Shown: one piece after another, positions 44,987-55,603 of the stretch | How positions within the stretch are numbered: position 1 is the first letter of the stretch | Layout: every line of letters starts with the position of its first letter | DNA from: Harmothoe impar | Taxonomy: Eukaryota; Annelida; Polychaeta; Phyllodocida; Polynoidae | Assembly: GCA_947462335.1 (NCBI GenBank) | Contig: OX381720.1 | Span: 49,656,481-49,720,480, forward strand | DNA: 64,000 nt | Reading direction: 5' to 3' | The notes under the pieces: model-generated | What the model was told of the DNA's origin: nothing | The model's input: the letters and a program-made list of their open reading frames with translations, nothing else | Databases searched by the model: none | Program-made: the position numbers and the translations under genes

Positions 44987-47762
44987 CATAGAATATAAGC
45001 ATACTTGAGTATGACTAACTTATACATTCAAAGAGGCTTAAAACAGTTCCCGCAAATCGCAATAAACTCATTTTGTAGGTAATCTTGACCTGAAGAATGA
45101 GAGAGGAGAGGAGATGGGAAACCGCCACATGGGTACTACTCTGCACTGGGGGCCTTATTTTGAGGAGAACAAGTTCTCCTTAACCAACAAAGCCAAGTAA
45201 GTCCCTACTTCCATATTCTGTGCTAACCTTTGGCCTACAGTAATCCAATCAGTTAAATCTAAACTAAAAGGTTCTTTTTATTCTGAATGGGACTTTTAAC
45301 GACTGAATGCAGCTATCAACTGTAATTGATAACAAATGAATACATAAACATGATAGAAGTATTTACCTACGTTAAGCTGGTATAGTAACAAATTCGATTC
45401 ACAAATAAAACATATTAAATCAAAGCAGATAGAATAGATGGAATGATATATCATATTCTCATGCTAGAAATGTTACAAATTATTTCTAAATTAAGGAGAT
45501 CAACAATTCATAGCTGTTCAACACAAGAGGATAGTCAACGTCATTAGACCCTATATATTCCGATTGATAACCCTTCTTATACTTACAGCCCATGCACCAA
45601 TTTTTCTCAAGGTGAAGGACTTAATATGCCAGAATATTTTCCTGCATCATGCTGACACACAAAGCCTAATATATTAAAGCACCAAAATTATTACTTATGT
45701 TTACTTGGTTTATGTAATAATTGTGCCTGCAAGGGATTGTCTGTTGACCAAACTGTAATATACAATTTGATGAGTTTCATTGCAAAACACAACAAATCCA
45801 TTCCACAATTGAAGCATGTAGTGATTTCTCTAAGGCTACGATATTGGCAAGTACAGTGTCTCGGATATAATCAATACACCAGAGAGGACCTAAAGCCATG
45901 AAAAAAAGAAATCTGAGAAAAAACATTTCTAAATTGTATTTACCTATTCCTGCCCTACAGCTTTGTCAAAACTAGGTGCCATTTTTCAAAATGGCGCTTA
46001 TTGTGTTTTGGGACCAGACTCTTCATTTTCAAAAAAGACAAAAAGTTCAAAACAGTATTTGTTTTCTACTTTCAGGACTGGAGACTTCTCTGACAAGTTC
46101 CACAAGTACACGGTAGAATGGGATGAAACCAGTATCAAGTAGGTTAACCCTTTAAGGACACATGTCGATAAAATATGATATTTCTTGCAATGCAGCCCCA
46201 GTGAGTAACTCACTGGTGTTACATTGGTGTATCATGCTGAGCCTTCGGGAGTGTCTCAACCCTGTAGGGTCGGCATGGTCCTTGTATGCAGCCCTGGTGA
46301 GTAACTCACCAGGGCTGCATTTATGCATCATGAAGACCAAGGCATGGTGCATTTATATACTATGCCACACTTAAAAGGTTAAGGATGCATGTCGCTTAAA
46401 ATATGACATTTGTTGTCATGATGCACCACTGCATTGGTGGATTATAGCGACCCATTGGTAGTGTCAAAACCCTGATGAGGTTAGTGAGATTCATGTAAAA
46501 CTTTGCATAGCCAACTATAGTTAGACTTTGGGTTTATCATATGAGGTCTGATTATGGCGACTTCAGTGCTGTTTTCAAGTTTTCAGCCTAATACCGTCAT
46601 ACAAAAATACCTCCTAGAGCAATAATTATTTCTTAATTTACCATGTCTAAGAAAGTAATGAACCCAGGGTCTGCTACATTTCTAAGTACATCTGCTCTAA
46701 ATAAGTTGTTTTCAGTTCTGCCGGTCTTAGACTGACCAATAGAGGTGCGCTGGTCATAGTGGTCAGGTGGTCATAGAGGTACACCAGTCATAGAGCTTCA
46801 ACCTGTATTGATTTGATGAGACACAGCATCATGAAACTATGCTAGCAATTTGCTGATTGTGACCTTATTACCAACTCTAAACTACATTTACTCCAGGATC
46901 TCAGTGGACAATGAGGTAGTACTGAATGTGGAGCCCCCAGCGGGAGGATTCTGGGAGCTGGGAGGCATGAAGGGCAGACTGAAGGACCAGGCAAACCCCT
47001 GGAGGTACCCGGAGAACCTTAGGATGGCACCCTTTGACAAAGAGGTGAGTTTAATACTAAGTGAAAAGGTCAATTAAGGGTCACATAATGCATCAATGCA
47101 TTATGGCTGTTATGGTCATGAGGGATTAATGCATCATTTCCAAATAGCATTAAGGTATCATGACGATCAACCCTGTAGACTAGGCACGATACATGAATAA
47201 ATGCAATTGGGGAAAGATTCATTAAGGCATATAATAATACTGCTTCCGCATAACTGTTAATATAAAAGAGATGGGTAGAAGATGCCCATGGTCATGGGTA
47301 GAAATACTTGGTGATGGTACATAGCACTTTTTGGTATCAAACATTTCATTATAGTATAATGGCTAAAGATAATTCTTTTCAACATTAAATTAAGAGGAAT
47401 AGAACAAAAAAATAGCAGCGCTAGAATGATTAAAAGTGTCCATGTATATTAAGTGCCTCCCAATCAAAACTATTTGAAACTTTCCTATAATTTGAAATGA
47501 ACTGAGACTGAATCAAATGTTCTCTTTACAGTTCTTCCTCATCTTCAATGTGGCAGTCGGAGGAACTAACGGCTTCTTCAAGGACAACTGGACCAATGGC
47601 CGAGGTGCCAAACCCTGGAGTAACACCTCCCCTGTGGCACCCAAGGAGTTCTGGAGTGCCAAGGACACCTGGTACCCCACCTGGAACGCTGACAAGGACA
47701 ACGGGGAGGGAGCAGCCCTCAAGATCAAATCAGTCAAAGTCTGGAAGCTCAAGGACAATTAA
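35372..47762 (+). CDS. Secreted beta-1,3-glucanase / glucan-binding protein (CBM39 + GH16), gene 1, 13 exons
   Basis: I can place all exons with GT/AG borders: 35372-35486, 35973-36074, 36848-36973, 37442-37684, 38523-38650, 39234-39308, 39534-39594, 39966-40148, 44766-44843, 45079-45196, 46076-46138, 46897-47044, 47532-47762. They join into 556 codons. A signal peptide (about residues 1-20) is followed by a CBM39 glucan-binding domain (exons 1-3, into exon 4), a Thr/Pro linker with eight KPSQTT repeats (exon 4) and a GH16 catalytic domain (exons 5-13). The active site GEIDIMESRG gives E363, D365 and E368, all kept, so it should hydrolyse beta-1,3-glucans such as laminarin. The role could be digestion or immune recognition. 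Intron 8 holds a retrotransposon. AATAAA at 47772 ends the gene. Exon borders are by eye and untested by transcripts. Confidence 0.9.
36340..36860. repeat. 35-bp minisatellite derived from the exon 3 splice acceptor
   Basis: About 14 units of 'ttccaggcttggtgtgggta' plus a variable 'atgtcatatccatg' tail run directly into exon 3, whose border reads TTCCAG|GCTCGGTGTGGGT. Each unit repeats the acceptor and the first 13 or so exon bases. The true exon start is the last unit of the array. Confidence 0.85.
37513..37656 (+). repeat. Coding 18-bp repeat, KPSQTT x 8
   Basis: Eight in-frame units of 'aagccatcccagacaacc' within exon 4 of glucanase gene 1. They form the Thr-rich, probably O-glycosylated linker between the binding and catalytic domains. 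Such an array can vary in length between alleles. Confidence 0.9.
37899..38147. mobile_element. TTAA-flanked MITE in intron 4 of glucanase gene 1
   Basis: TTAA at 37895-37898 and 38148-38151, with CCCTTTGAGGA and TCCTTAAAAGG ends and the usual internal hairpins. Confidence 0.7.
40868..40974 (-). repeat. Split direct repeat A, terminal copy
   Basis: 107 bp, identical to 41254-41360 except at one position (gag versus gac near 40890). Confidence 0.9.
41015..41256 (-). repeat. Split direct repeat B, internal copy
   Basis: 242 bp, apparently identical to 43876-44117. It directly abuts the internal repeat A, sharing the word CAT. Confidence 0.9.
41254..41360 (-). repeat. Split direct repeat A, internal copy
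   Basis: Second copy of the 107-bp repeat at 40868-40974. Confidence 0.9.
41538..42476 (-). CDS. Tyrosine recombinase of the DIRS-like element
   Basis: About 312 codons, uninterrupted. An N-terminal SAM-like helical domain (about 1-100) is followed by the catalytic domain. The conserved residues are visible: Arg in GFRGLLRKSNL, the HxxR box in HSLRRGG and a Tyr in LLYLARSP after GDWRS. The enzyme inserts the circular DNA intermediate and leaves no target duplication. No ATG opens the frame; it overlaps the end of the RT frame in another phase, so it may be made by frameshift or from a non-ATG start. Confidence 0.88.
   Translation of the reverse strand: MDREVTRFQSLWLSAASKRTRSSQWNFYFKFCAELGVDPPLPTSLKDVLRYIVYMASRLKYVSLTNYLFALWQLHEINDLPHVDPLSFKVQCTLKGVKRELGTERNQARPISVGDLELIYLTLDLVDTEDLAFWVALVLGFRGLLRKSNLVEPDLALLVGDILFQPWGVSVSVRKTKTIQFRERVLYIPFNIIPGSIFCVHFFLCRLLAMVPYTSTNNQLISYLERGVLVRGTYKWLMKRLTDSVNVLNMSKLSSHSLRRGGSAALYAAGFSLAEIREMGDWRSMSVLLYLARSPENRLALDRKIVDKVFRR
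42481..43878 (-). CDS. Reverse transcriptase-RNase H of the DIRS-like element, 5'-truncated
   Basis: The frame is open from the repeat B border (about 43878) to the TGA at 42481; the first ATG is at 43821. RT motifs are clear: VLDIKSAYRSVSIYP, LSFGLKCAPAIFTS and the YIDDF catalytic box, then a thumb/connection region. An RNase H domain follows (VIYTDSSKTGFSAV, INLLELWPLVAAAL, VIYTDNTQVQAAI). This type of fused RT-RH is typical of DIRS and Ngaro elements. The usual sequence before the fingers domain and any Gag gene are absent. There are no internal stops. Confidence 0.88.
   Translation of the reverse strand: MKGTGKIAVVPDKPLCVHAMGAVRKKYSNKLRPITDAKRPLGDSINNFMETTAYKFGYVKIDEVVDSLEPSSFLAVLDIKSAYRSVSIYPPHRTFQGFVWDVNGRQEWIADGSLSFGLKCAPAIFTSITEFICRCARRKGVSTIYGYIDDFVVISPTLEGCVEDLGKLVSVVSMLGFSINWDKLVLPSTCVSYLGVEIDSVSMEVRLAQVKMDRLLSLVEEFSHKSKANKKELQVLAGHLAHASVVVRGGRTFSRRVINLSNYAPDSGRPINLPSWFFLDLRWWLKFCAYFNGGAKIISPSHSGEVVIYTDSSKTGFSAVNADDWCLGVWEEEDLCASSGLIPIHHWCSSPGECSSEDSINLLELWPLVAAALRWSRDWADRKVVIYTDNTQVQAAINSGRSRSVRSMWWLRELFWYSVVFNFHLVARRVTSSDNIVADYFSRYFDPKLVAFPPFNMMSHLCCYR
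43876..44117 (-). repeat. Split direct repeat B, terminal copy
   Basis: Marks the 5' end of the retrotransposon. It joins straight onto the RT frame, which is where the internal deletion is inferred. Confidence 0.9.
44482..44580 (+). mobile_element. tRNA-derived SINE head
   Basis: GCCCGGTTAGCTCAGTCAGT resembles a tRNA 5' half with an A box, and about 35 nt later comes a B-box-like GTGAGTTCTAGCC. An A-rich tail-like 'gaaaactgaaaaag' follows. A related sequence is at 59393-59475. Confidence 0.45.
44942..44984. repeat. (TA)n microsatellite in intron 9 of glucanase gene 1
   Basis: About 40 bases of TA dinucleotide. Confidence 0.9.
46148..46378. mobile_element. TTAA-flanked MITE in intron 11 of glucanase gene 1
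   Basis: TTAA at 46144-46147 and 46379-46382, ends CCCTTTAAGGA and CTTAAAAGG, with the same internal hairpins as 24588-24794. A second partial copy follows at about 46382-46480. Confidence 0.7.
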
Positions 47763-47771
47763 ACAATGTTA

Positions 47772-47777
47772 AATAAA
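47772..47777 (+). terminator. Polyadenylation signal of glucanase gene 1
   Basis: AATAAA, 10 nt after the stop codon; the 3' untranslated region would be very short. Confidence 0.6.
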
Positions 47778-48038
47778 AACTTCATTTAAAAAAGTGACTT
47801 CTTGCCTGTTTTAATACACTGCTAGAATGTTTTTATTCAAGTTAATTTAAGATGCTTCAAGAAAAAATCTTAAGCACCTTTTATTCCAGTAAATGTCACT
47901 TTATGTGACATCTACATGCTATTTTTGACTTAAAGCCACTTATAGTGTTCCATTAGGCATTTCTATGCACTGATATACCTGTGATAAATCAGACTATTGT
48001 TGGAAAGGTCGATTCACTGCCATTATCAATTGGTACAC

Positions 48039-48179
48039 AGCCAAAAATAATAGCCTCATCTCAAGAAACTCACCTGGCAGACAAATGACTAATTTTCTTA
48101 ACATTTAAAGCATTTTTTCTCTTGTAAGACTAGGCATTTTATTTTCTTGAAATGAGACAATCATTTTTGGCTGTCTACA
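48039..48179. mobile_element. Short MITE with ACAGCCAAAAAT ends
   Basis: Inverted arms 'agccaaaaataatagcctca' and the complement of 'agccaaaaatgattgtctca', about 30 bp each, around an AT-rich core. Confidence 0.6.
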
Positions 48180-48490
48180 ATAAAGTGTATTTGTAGAAAA
48201 CTATGAGTTATAGCAGAAGATGGGGTCTCAGTTCATCAGGCACAGGCATGCCTCTCCTAATACAGCCTGGGGGTCTAGACTCAAAGACTACTGCATGAAT
48301 GTACATGTACATTATCTCTTGTGTATACTGATGGCACTCTCCCTGGCCACACTTTTATGACACTTCTTCTCTGCAGAAGTGCAGCCTGGAAGTCCTATAG
48401 GCTTAGGATAGAGATGGCCGTATCAGCCATGTAATGAAAAAGTGTGCACAGTCTGAGTGATGCGTCTCTGTCCCATGTGTCATAACTACA

Positions 48491-48732
48491 TTAACCCTTT
48501 AAGGACGAATGTCGCTAAAAGATTAGATGATATGCCATGATGCACCAATGCAGCCCCAGCAATTAACTCAACAGTGATGCATTAGTGCTTCAGGCTGACC
48601 CTTCAGGAGTGTCTCAGCCCCATAGGATTGGCATGATGCTTGAATACAGCACTGTTGCGTTACTCACCAGCACTGCATTCATGCATCATGATGACCAATC
48701 ATGATGCATTAAGGCATGATGCCATCCTTAGC
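48491..48732. mobile_element. TTAA-type MITE copy
   Basis: Starts TTAACCCTTTAAGGACGAAT and ends in 'gatgccatcctta'. The right terminal TTAA is lost. Confidence 0.55.
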
Positions 48733-51700
48733 TTGGCTCTAGGGGAAGCAACAGTTTAACACAGATCAATATATATTAGCCTCTGGTCACGCTGCAGAAC
48801 ATGTGCTAGGCGGGAAGTATATAATTCTGCTAAACACCCGCAGGTTATGAAACAGTCAGAGATCAATATATCATGTTGAATCACCAATTAGGATGTCTGG
48901 CCAGCGCCTTGATGGTAACGCAGTGGTATAGGAAAAAGGGGGTACAGGGGGGCCCGGGTTTATTTGAGCCAATTATTTATTGTACCCATTACCAAAGTTT
49001 TCCTTCATCCCTCATTCATAATCAACATCTTCACTATCCTACTTTACTTGTCCTTATTTCGTCCATGAGGACCCTTTTCAATTCCTTATACTCACATTTT
49101 CTTGGCTTACATTACAAAAATTTGAATTAGTGCGAGTGGTTTCAGCGACGGTGATGCTCAGTTTAGCAATGGTGACGCTCACTTTTTCTAGTGTGAAACT
49201 TGCTGTGAGCTGAATTTCCATGTGTGTGGAACAACGAATATGTGTCTTGCTGTGTTAATCACTGTATATTTTATAGCTAGGTCGCTAGAAAACACAACTG
49301 GTTTCTCATTACCAATTAACGGAAAAATATAACAAAAATATTTTACTCTTCTTTTTATGTGGGGGCTAGAGTATAGGCATTTAAATATGTAGGTCTATGC
49401 ATATTTTAGTATTCAGGAGTTCATTGATCTGTTGATCAAAGAGTCGTTTCTAGCTGACTGCATTAATGAAAGTGATACAAATAATGGCAATATTCATTCT
49501 TATTTTTTCGTGTTTTACTACGAGCATGAGCCTGACCCGCTGGTAAGGGATGTCTACACGTAATGCCTGACCACCATACTTAGGCCAAAAAAAATAGGGC
49601 CGATTCTAGCTTCATTTTTTCTATTTCTTTTCAGAACATTTTGAGAATTCTTTTCTTTTTCTTAATTAGGAATCTGGAGAAGCTATATTTTATTAAATGG
49701 GTGGTATCTGTGTTCATGTGTATTCACGGATGTCACTAGAAGTTGACATTTGTCGTCATGATGCACAATGAAGCCCCAGCGAGTAACTCACCGCTGACGC
49801 ATTGGTGTAGTATGCCCAACCTTCACGAGTGTCTCTACCCTGGATGGTCAGCATGATGCTTGAATACACTGGGGAGTTAATTACCAGCGCTGCATGCAAG
49901 CATCATGGCAACCAAGGGCATGATGCCTTAGGGTATCATGTCATGCTTGAAGGTTTAATTATCAAAAGCATTTTTGCAGCCCCCAGCAAGTTAAAAATTC
50001 ACAAAAAATAGGTGACATATTTTGCCCCTCCCCACCATAAGAGTTCACATTTCTACAGAACAGTGCTTGAAATATGTTGGTGATTTGTAAGTAGTCATTC
50101 AGTAACGCTCTCTTGCTGCATTCATCAGCATGATGCACCAATGCAGTACCAGTGATGCATCATAAAGCAAGAAGTCTTCATGTATCATGCCATCCTAAAA
50201 GGGTTAGTCACTTCAACAGCATGTATAGTAAATATACCTAGTCCATGATGATAACATGCTGATATCCCTGTCCCATGTAACATATATACCGCCCCCACTT
50301 ACACATAGGACACAGAGCACTCAGCTGCACCATACTATGAATTACATTTTGAGAACTCTGTACCACCAGCAATTACAGCACTCTATCACAAATCTTCGGT
50401 AATTGCCTGTTTGTAATGCAGATGCATTACAAGAACGCATTAATTGTACAAGCCCAATGGCGAATGCGGTTTTTGAAATCAATAATATTGATGCTTTTGC
50501 CTTCTCTGAGGAGGTACAGATCATATATATGTTGAGGGGACATAATATTGCATAATGCAGTTGGGTCAAAATGAACAGCATCATGTTAGGAGTAGAACTT
50601 TGGTCAGTGTTGTAAAGACCATTCAGCCAGCCACTCCATCTGATAAACGCCGTTATAAACACAGTCAATGTGAAGAGCTGACTTTGACATGTTGTAAATG
50701 TCATGTAAACATACCGTATTCAATCTAATATAATAAGCGCACAGTGCAATTAACCCTTTAAGGATGCATGTTGCTAAAAGATGGCATTTGTCTTCATGAT
50801 GCACCAATGCAGGCTCAGTGAGTTACTCACTGGGGATGCATTGGTGCATCATGCAGACCCTTTGGGAGTATCTCAACCTCATAAGGTCGGCATGATACTG
50901 GAATGCAGCACTGGTCAAATGAAAGGGTTACAAATTATTATGAACCCATTTGTAGTATTTACAAGTTAAATCGGGTATAAAAATCGGAAATGTTCGGAAT
51001 ATTTGCAGTCTAGACATTTTCCCAAATCGTGTGTGTGCTTATTAGAAGGTGTGTTATGATGTTGTATATGGTGCGATGAGGGCACTTCAGATTTTGCCTG
51101 TCATATATATGTACATGCATTATGTTAGGTGTAGTCCCTGGGAGAAGTACTTTGGTCTGTATTGTAAACACCACCTTGACAACTTTGTTGGTGTGGCCCA
51201 TATGTAGTTCATCAGGGCAAGCTGTAGCCTGTGTTTCCACATCCATTTTGGTGCCATATCTAATATATAGGTGGCCGTCTATATACCACATTTGAAAAAA
51301 AAGTCCTCATTCAATGCGGGATAATGATTTTCGATGCAGAGGTCCATATTTGAATACAGCTATTTCTGTGTTTTTTCCCCCCATTTTCCACAGACCTTTT
51401 ACCATATTTCCACTGCATGTTTACTTTCTGAATATATATCCTTAATTACATATAAATTCTGAATATATATGTATAGACATTTTGTCATATGAGAATATGT
51501 TTTCAATGAAGTAAAATCTGACATTGTGTAGATCATAGCCCTGGTCCCCAGCAGCATGCTTCCTGTGTATTATCGCCATTGTTGGATTATTTAAATATAG
51601 TTCTATGGTAAATGGTAGAGGATTAGAGCTTCTATGGTTAGGTTTAGGGAAAGATTCAGCTTCCATTTGATACAAACATGACTATATATGATGTGGCTAA

Positions 51701-53749
51701 TACATAGACAAATGCCAATGCCCATTGATACCGTCTCTGCGGTATTTCACGAGTAGGGGCTAGGGCCATATCCCACAAAGCAGCAGGCTGAGTGGGATAT
51801 GCCCCAGCCCCCACAAGTGAATATGGCAGAACGGTGTCAATGTAGTTGGCTTTTTTTTTTTTTTTTTTTTTTTAGTTTATAAATTTATGTGTTTATTTTT
51901 TTTGAAGCCATTAAATCTTAATGAAGAAAAGACATCTTTTACTTGACAGCCCATTGAGCATGGCCACATTGTATTTAATGCTGGGCATTGGATACAAACC
52001 TTCCTATAGTTAATCATTGTAAATCTTGTATTTCAGAAAAATATTAAGAGTGTACTACAATACTAAATTAGCAATTTTCAGACGCCCTGCTACGCTCATA
52101 AGAGCTTACATCTTTGCAAGGTGCAACATGGCTGGCATTGATAAGGACCTTAGTACTCTAATTTCCAAAGATATTGGTCTTGTGAATCAAAACAAAGACA
52201 ATCTATTTTGAATAAGATACGCTGTATTGTTGTAAAGAATCGTACATAATTCATCTCTACATAATTCATCTTCAAACATGCAAAAACACTCCACATGTGA
52301 CAAACCCAAGTATATGCTACAGGATAACACTGTATCAGATCAAAATTGTATATTTACAATGTCAATACCAATACTCCGGTATGACATACATTGCTCTACT
52401 TTTTAATAGTATGCAAAATTATTCCTATTCCCAACAGTATTCGATTTTACAGTTTAGGAATAACTGAATTTAGTGAGTCTTGTAAACATATATTTACATG
52501 CATTCCAGAATTGGTATATACGGATAATCTACTCTAGGTAGAACAGCTTAATCCTTTCTGCAGATGAGCAGATAATTAGCATGTGTTTTTTCCTACATGT
52601 CAGAACAAGAGAATATCTTGAGAACTGAAATAATAAAGCCACTTAAAGTGGATTATAAGGCTTGTGGACACTTTTTTTTTAAAAAGGGGTGGGGCTTTTT
52701 TTTGTTTGTTTTACTTTTTCATGAAGATGCAGGAGGGCCTTTTTCCCATTTCAATTCTTTTAGATATTGTTGGTCTACAGGTGGAAACTAAAATGCCCTA
52801 TAATTTTTTTTCTACGCCAATTAATACCCAAGATATTGATTTCTCAAAATATGATAAAAAGAACAAATGTGGCCCTTTTCGGAGGATGTGCGCGGTGTCT
52901 GCAAAGCTGATAATCGACATAAATGGCCTAAACCCCCACATTAATTGCACCAATAACCACTCACAGCGCAAATATAAGCAACGTACTAACATGTAAGACT
53001 GACATCAATACCTGGCAAGGTATAGTATTCACATGACTTTCAAAACAAAAAGACTGTATAGGGTTAGTATTATACATTTATGCGAGTTATTTGCCAGGGC
53101 TGCATCCATGCATTATGGGAAAAATTGGAACACCCATTTGCACTAAAACGGAAGGCTATGACTATGGTGTCATATGTTTGAAGTAAGAACCGTAAATTCT
53201 CAAGTTAAGCCTAATTCTCGTATAAGCCGTACCCCAACACTGGGCCAATCTTGTAAGCCGTCCCGGGGATTTGACCCTTGTATTAGCCGCGGCTTCTACT
53301 CGAGAATTTAAGGTGCCTATATCGATCTAAGTATAGATAAACTAACTAACTAACACTAACAGACCTAATAATCAACAATTTATAAACAGTCCCATTATTA
53401 TCAGACATAATGCCGTCATTGGAGATTGCATCTATATTCTCCGTAGGCATATCCCGTAATGAATATATACATCTACCGGCAAATATTTAAATACATCTAT
53501 AACTTCAATATGTAGTTAAATATATCTGAGATTCAAGAAAAGTGTCTACAAGAAAAGTTCTTGTCCTGGAGGACTCACTGCATAGAATGTACTCAAACCA
53601 GATGTACAACATGGTAGGGACCACAGAACTTCGATGTAGGAAATTAGGTCGAACAATGATCCTCTTATCTATCAGACTCTCATCTGTAATTATTGACCTG
53701 TATGGAACCTGTCAGTCTGCTATTGATCTGTATAAAACCTGTCTGTCTT

Positions 53750-55603
53750 CTATTCCCTGATCTGTACCCGTGTTACATAAAACTTGTCAGTCTCCTTGTC
53801 ATACACAAAGCTTCTAGCATGAAGTCTGTGAACCAGACTCGGGAACACAACAGCCAGCCTATCATCAGCTGGCCACACCACAGACAGGGACTGGACAGTC
53901 TGAATGATCTCCTTATTGTCTGCCACAAATCCTGCAGAGGTTGTGAAGTTAGCAATGAGAAAGTTAAGGAGCAAAACAGCAGAGAGAAAAATGAAGATAA
54001 TGTGGAAGAAATACACACCACCAACATTATCTAAATCCAGCTGACTGAAGTTGACCATGTTGAATAACACGGTGAAGACAGTGTACAGTGTAGTCATATA
54101 AGAATCAAACTCAGGAGGACAAGGACCTTTGATATTCTGAACTACAAGCCGGTGAAAAGACAAAAGAAATGGAATCAGCAACAATGTGAATAACAGCAGG
54201 AATTTGAAGATGTCTGAAACCATTCTCTGAACGGCTATGATAAAGGGCCCTATCCATGGGAGAATCTGCAGAAAGTAGATGAAGGAGGCCACTGCACAAA
54301 TAACACAAATGACATAGACAATATCTATGATATCTGTGGGTATTGAAAACTCATTATACATCTCATACAGCCTAGCAGTAAGTGTTACTATCATGCAAAG
54401 AGCCATGGTGAAATGAGCCACACGGTAGAACAAGATGTTAACCAATAAGTGTTTTTTTCCTGTAGGAAGAGTCAGCCTCCAGCTCTGTTTGAGCCTTACA
54501 ACGTGAAACAGCTCTATTATATCAAAAAGTATGAAACAAGCTGGCAAGAAAAGTAAGCTGACTCGTAAAAAAAAGTACATGCCACCGGTAGTGGCACTAA
54601 TATTTTTCATGAAGCAAGGATACTCCATGGCAAAGCTAGAATTATACAGTGTGCCAGTCATCTTATGTTTGATCCATATTTTAACCTTTTTCATATCAGT
54701 CCAACCACCATAGAATTCATATATTGCTAGAAACAGAAGGAACAGTACACGCAGCAGTAACCAGAGGGCTAGGCCAACTCTGTTGGCTTTATATTTCATC
54801 TTGGCCCATGAGTTCAGAAAGTCTGATGCAAAGAACTTCTGGCAGCCTGGATTTTCCACTGATCTTTTGTCAACAAACAAGGCAAATACCAAAGGAGAGA
54901 CTCGCCTACGATTTCCTGGCTTGGTACTCTCATAGTCAGTCACATCAAACCAGTCTACATTGAAGCAGCCCTGAGATTCTTGTCTCACCAGGTAGACTCC
55001 CTCTGTCTCCAGTATAGCTTGTACAAACGTAAAACAACCAAGATGGCTTGCCAACTCCAAAGGTCGAAGTCCATTACAATTTTCACCCATTAGTAATTGT
55101 TGGAGGGTTTTTAGATCCAGAGTTAATTTCAGGAAGTTGTAGGTCTCCATAAGTGATTCCTCTTTGGATGGCACAAGGAATGCCATGTTAGCCATGGCAT
55201 GGAGTAAGTTGATACCGTGGGTGTCTTCCTGTAAGATGTCCACTCCATTCTTGATGAACATTTCTAGTGTCTTCACAGACCCATAGGCAGCAGCAAGACA
55301 CAGCGGTGTGGCCAGTCTGAAGTTGGAGTAAAGAACTGCCTCATCCTGCTTAACTCCTAATTCCTCCAGTTTGGTGCAGATCTCAAATCTCCCATTCAGC
55401 AATCTTCTCCTGCGTTTGTCATCAGAAGTGGACAGCTCAGTCTCCACAACTTTAATGTTGTCTTCTATTATTGCAGTCTTCCAGAACGCAAACTTCTCAA
55501 GAGGCAGAGACTCACCACCACTATTGATGGATATCTCTTGAACTATGGTGATCTTCCCCTTTTTTGACATAGTCTTCTCATAGTCTTTACCTAACATGGC
55601 CAT
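53750..55603 (-). CDS. Intronless TRP-like ankyrin / six-transmembrane ion channel
   Basis: One uninterrupted frame of 617 residues, started at the ATG at 55603. The cytoplasmic N-terminus has ankyrin-like repeats (about 96-130, ATPLCLAAAYGSVKTLEMFI, and 178-205). Six hydrophobic segments follow at about 276-298, 342-370, 388-412, 425-447, 463-487 and 528-556. A pore-loop-like segment (about 500-522) lies between the last two, and a short soluble tail closes the protein. The arrangement matches TRP-superfamily cation channels (closest in style to TRPV/TRPA), but it has fewer ankyrin repeats and is shorter than typical members. I cannot name a subfamily, ligand or selectivity. Ankyrin-TRP genes usually have many introns, so this may be a retrocopy that stayed intact, or one of a single-exon family. 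It lies between two convergent glucanase genes. Confidence 0.8.
   Translation of the reverse strand: MAMLGKDYEKTMSKKGKITIVQEISINSGGESLPLEKFAFWKTAIIEDNIKVVETELSTSDDKRRRRLLNGRFEICTKLEELGVKQDEAVLYSNFRLATPLCLAAAYGSVKTLEMFIKNGVDILQEDTHGINLLHAMANMAFLVPSKEESLMETYNFLKLTLDLKTLQQLLMGENCNGLRPLELASHLGCFTFVQAILETEGVYLVRQESQGCFNVDWFDVTDYESTKPGNRRRVSPLVFALFVDKRSVENPGCQKFFASDFLNSWAKMKYKANRVGLALWLLLRVLFLLFLAIYEFYGGWTDMKKVKIWIKHKMTGTLYNSSFAMEYPCFMKNISATTGGMYFFLRVSLLFLPACFILFDIIELFHVVRLKQSWRLTLPTGKKHLLVNILFYRVAHFTMALCMIVTLTARLYEMYNEFSIPTDIIDIVYVICVICAVASFIYFLQILPWIGPFIIAVQRMVSDIFKFLLLFTLLLIPFLLSFHRLVVQNIKGPCPPEFDSYMTTLYTVFTVLFNMVNFSQLDLDNVGGVYFFHIIFIFLSAVLLLNFLIANFTTSAGFVADNKEIIQTVQSLSVVWPADDRLAVVFPSLVHRLHARSFVYDKETDKFYVTRVQIRE

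Larger units (their letters stand above)
47778..53749. other. Intergenic region filled with MITEs
   Basis: No supported gene. Besides the MITEs listed separately, there is a fragment at about 48920-48960 of the family complete at 61102-62023, diverged or partial TTAA-type MITEs at about 49720-49955, 50090-50206, 50750-50935 and 53080-53120, a poly(T) run at 51850-51873, and a hairpin-forming repeat at 53195-53312 ('gtaaattctc' ends). Short open frames are scattered and unsupported. Confidence 0.5.
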
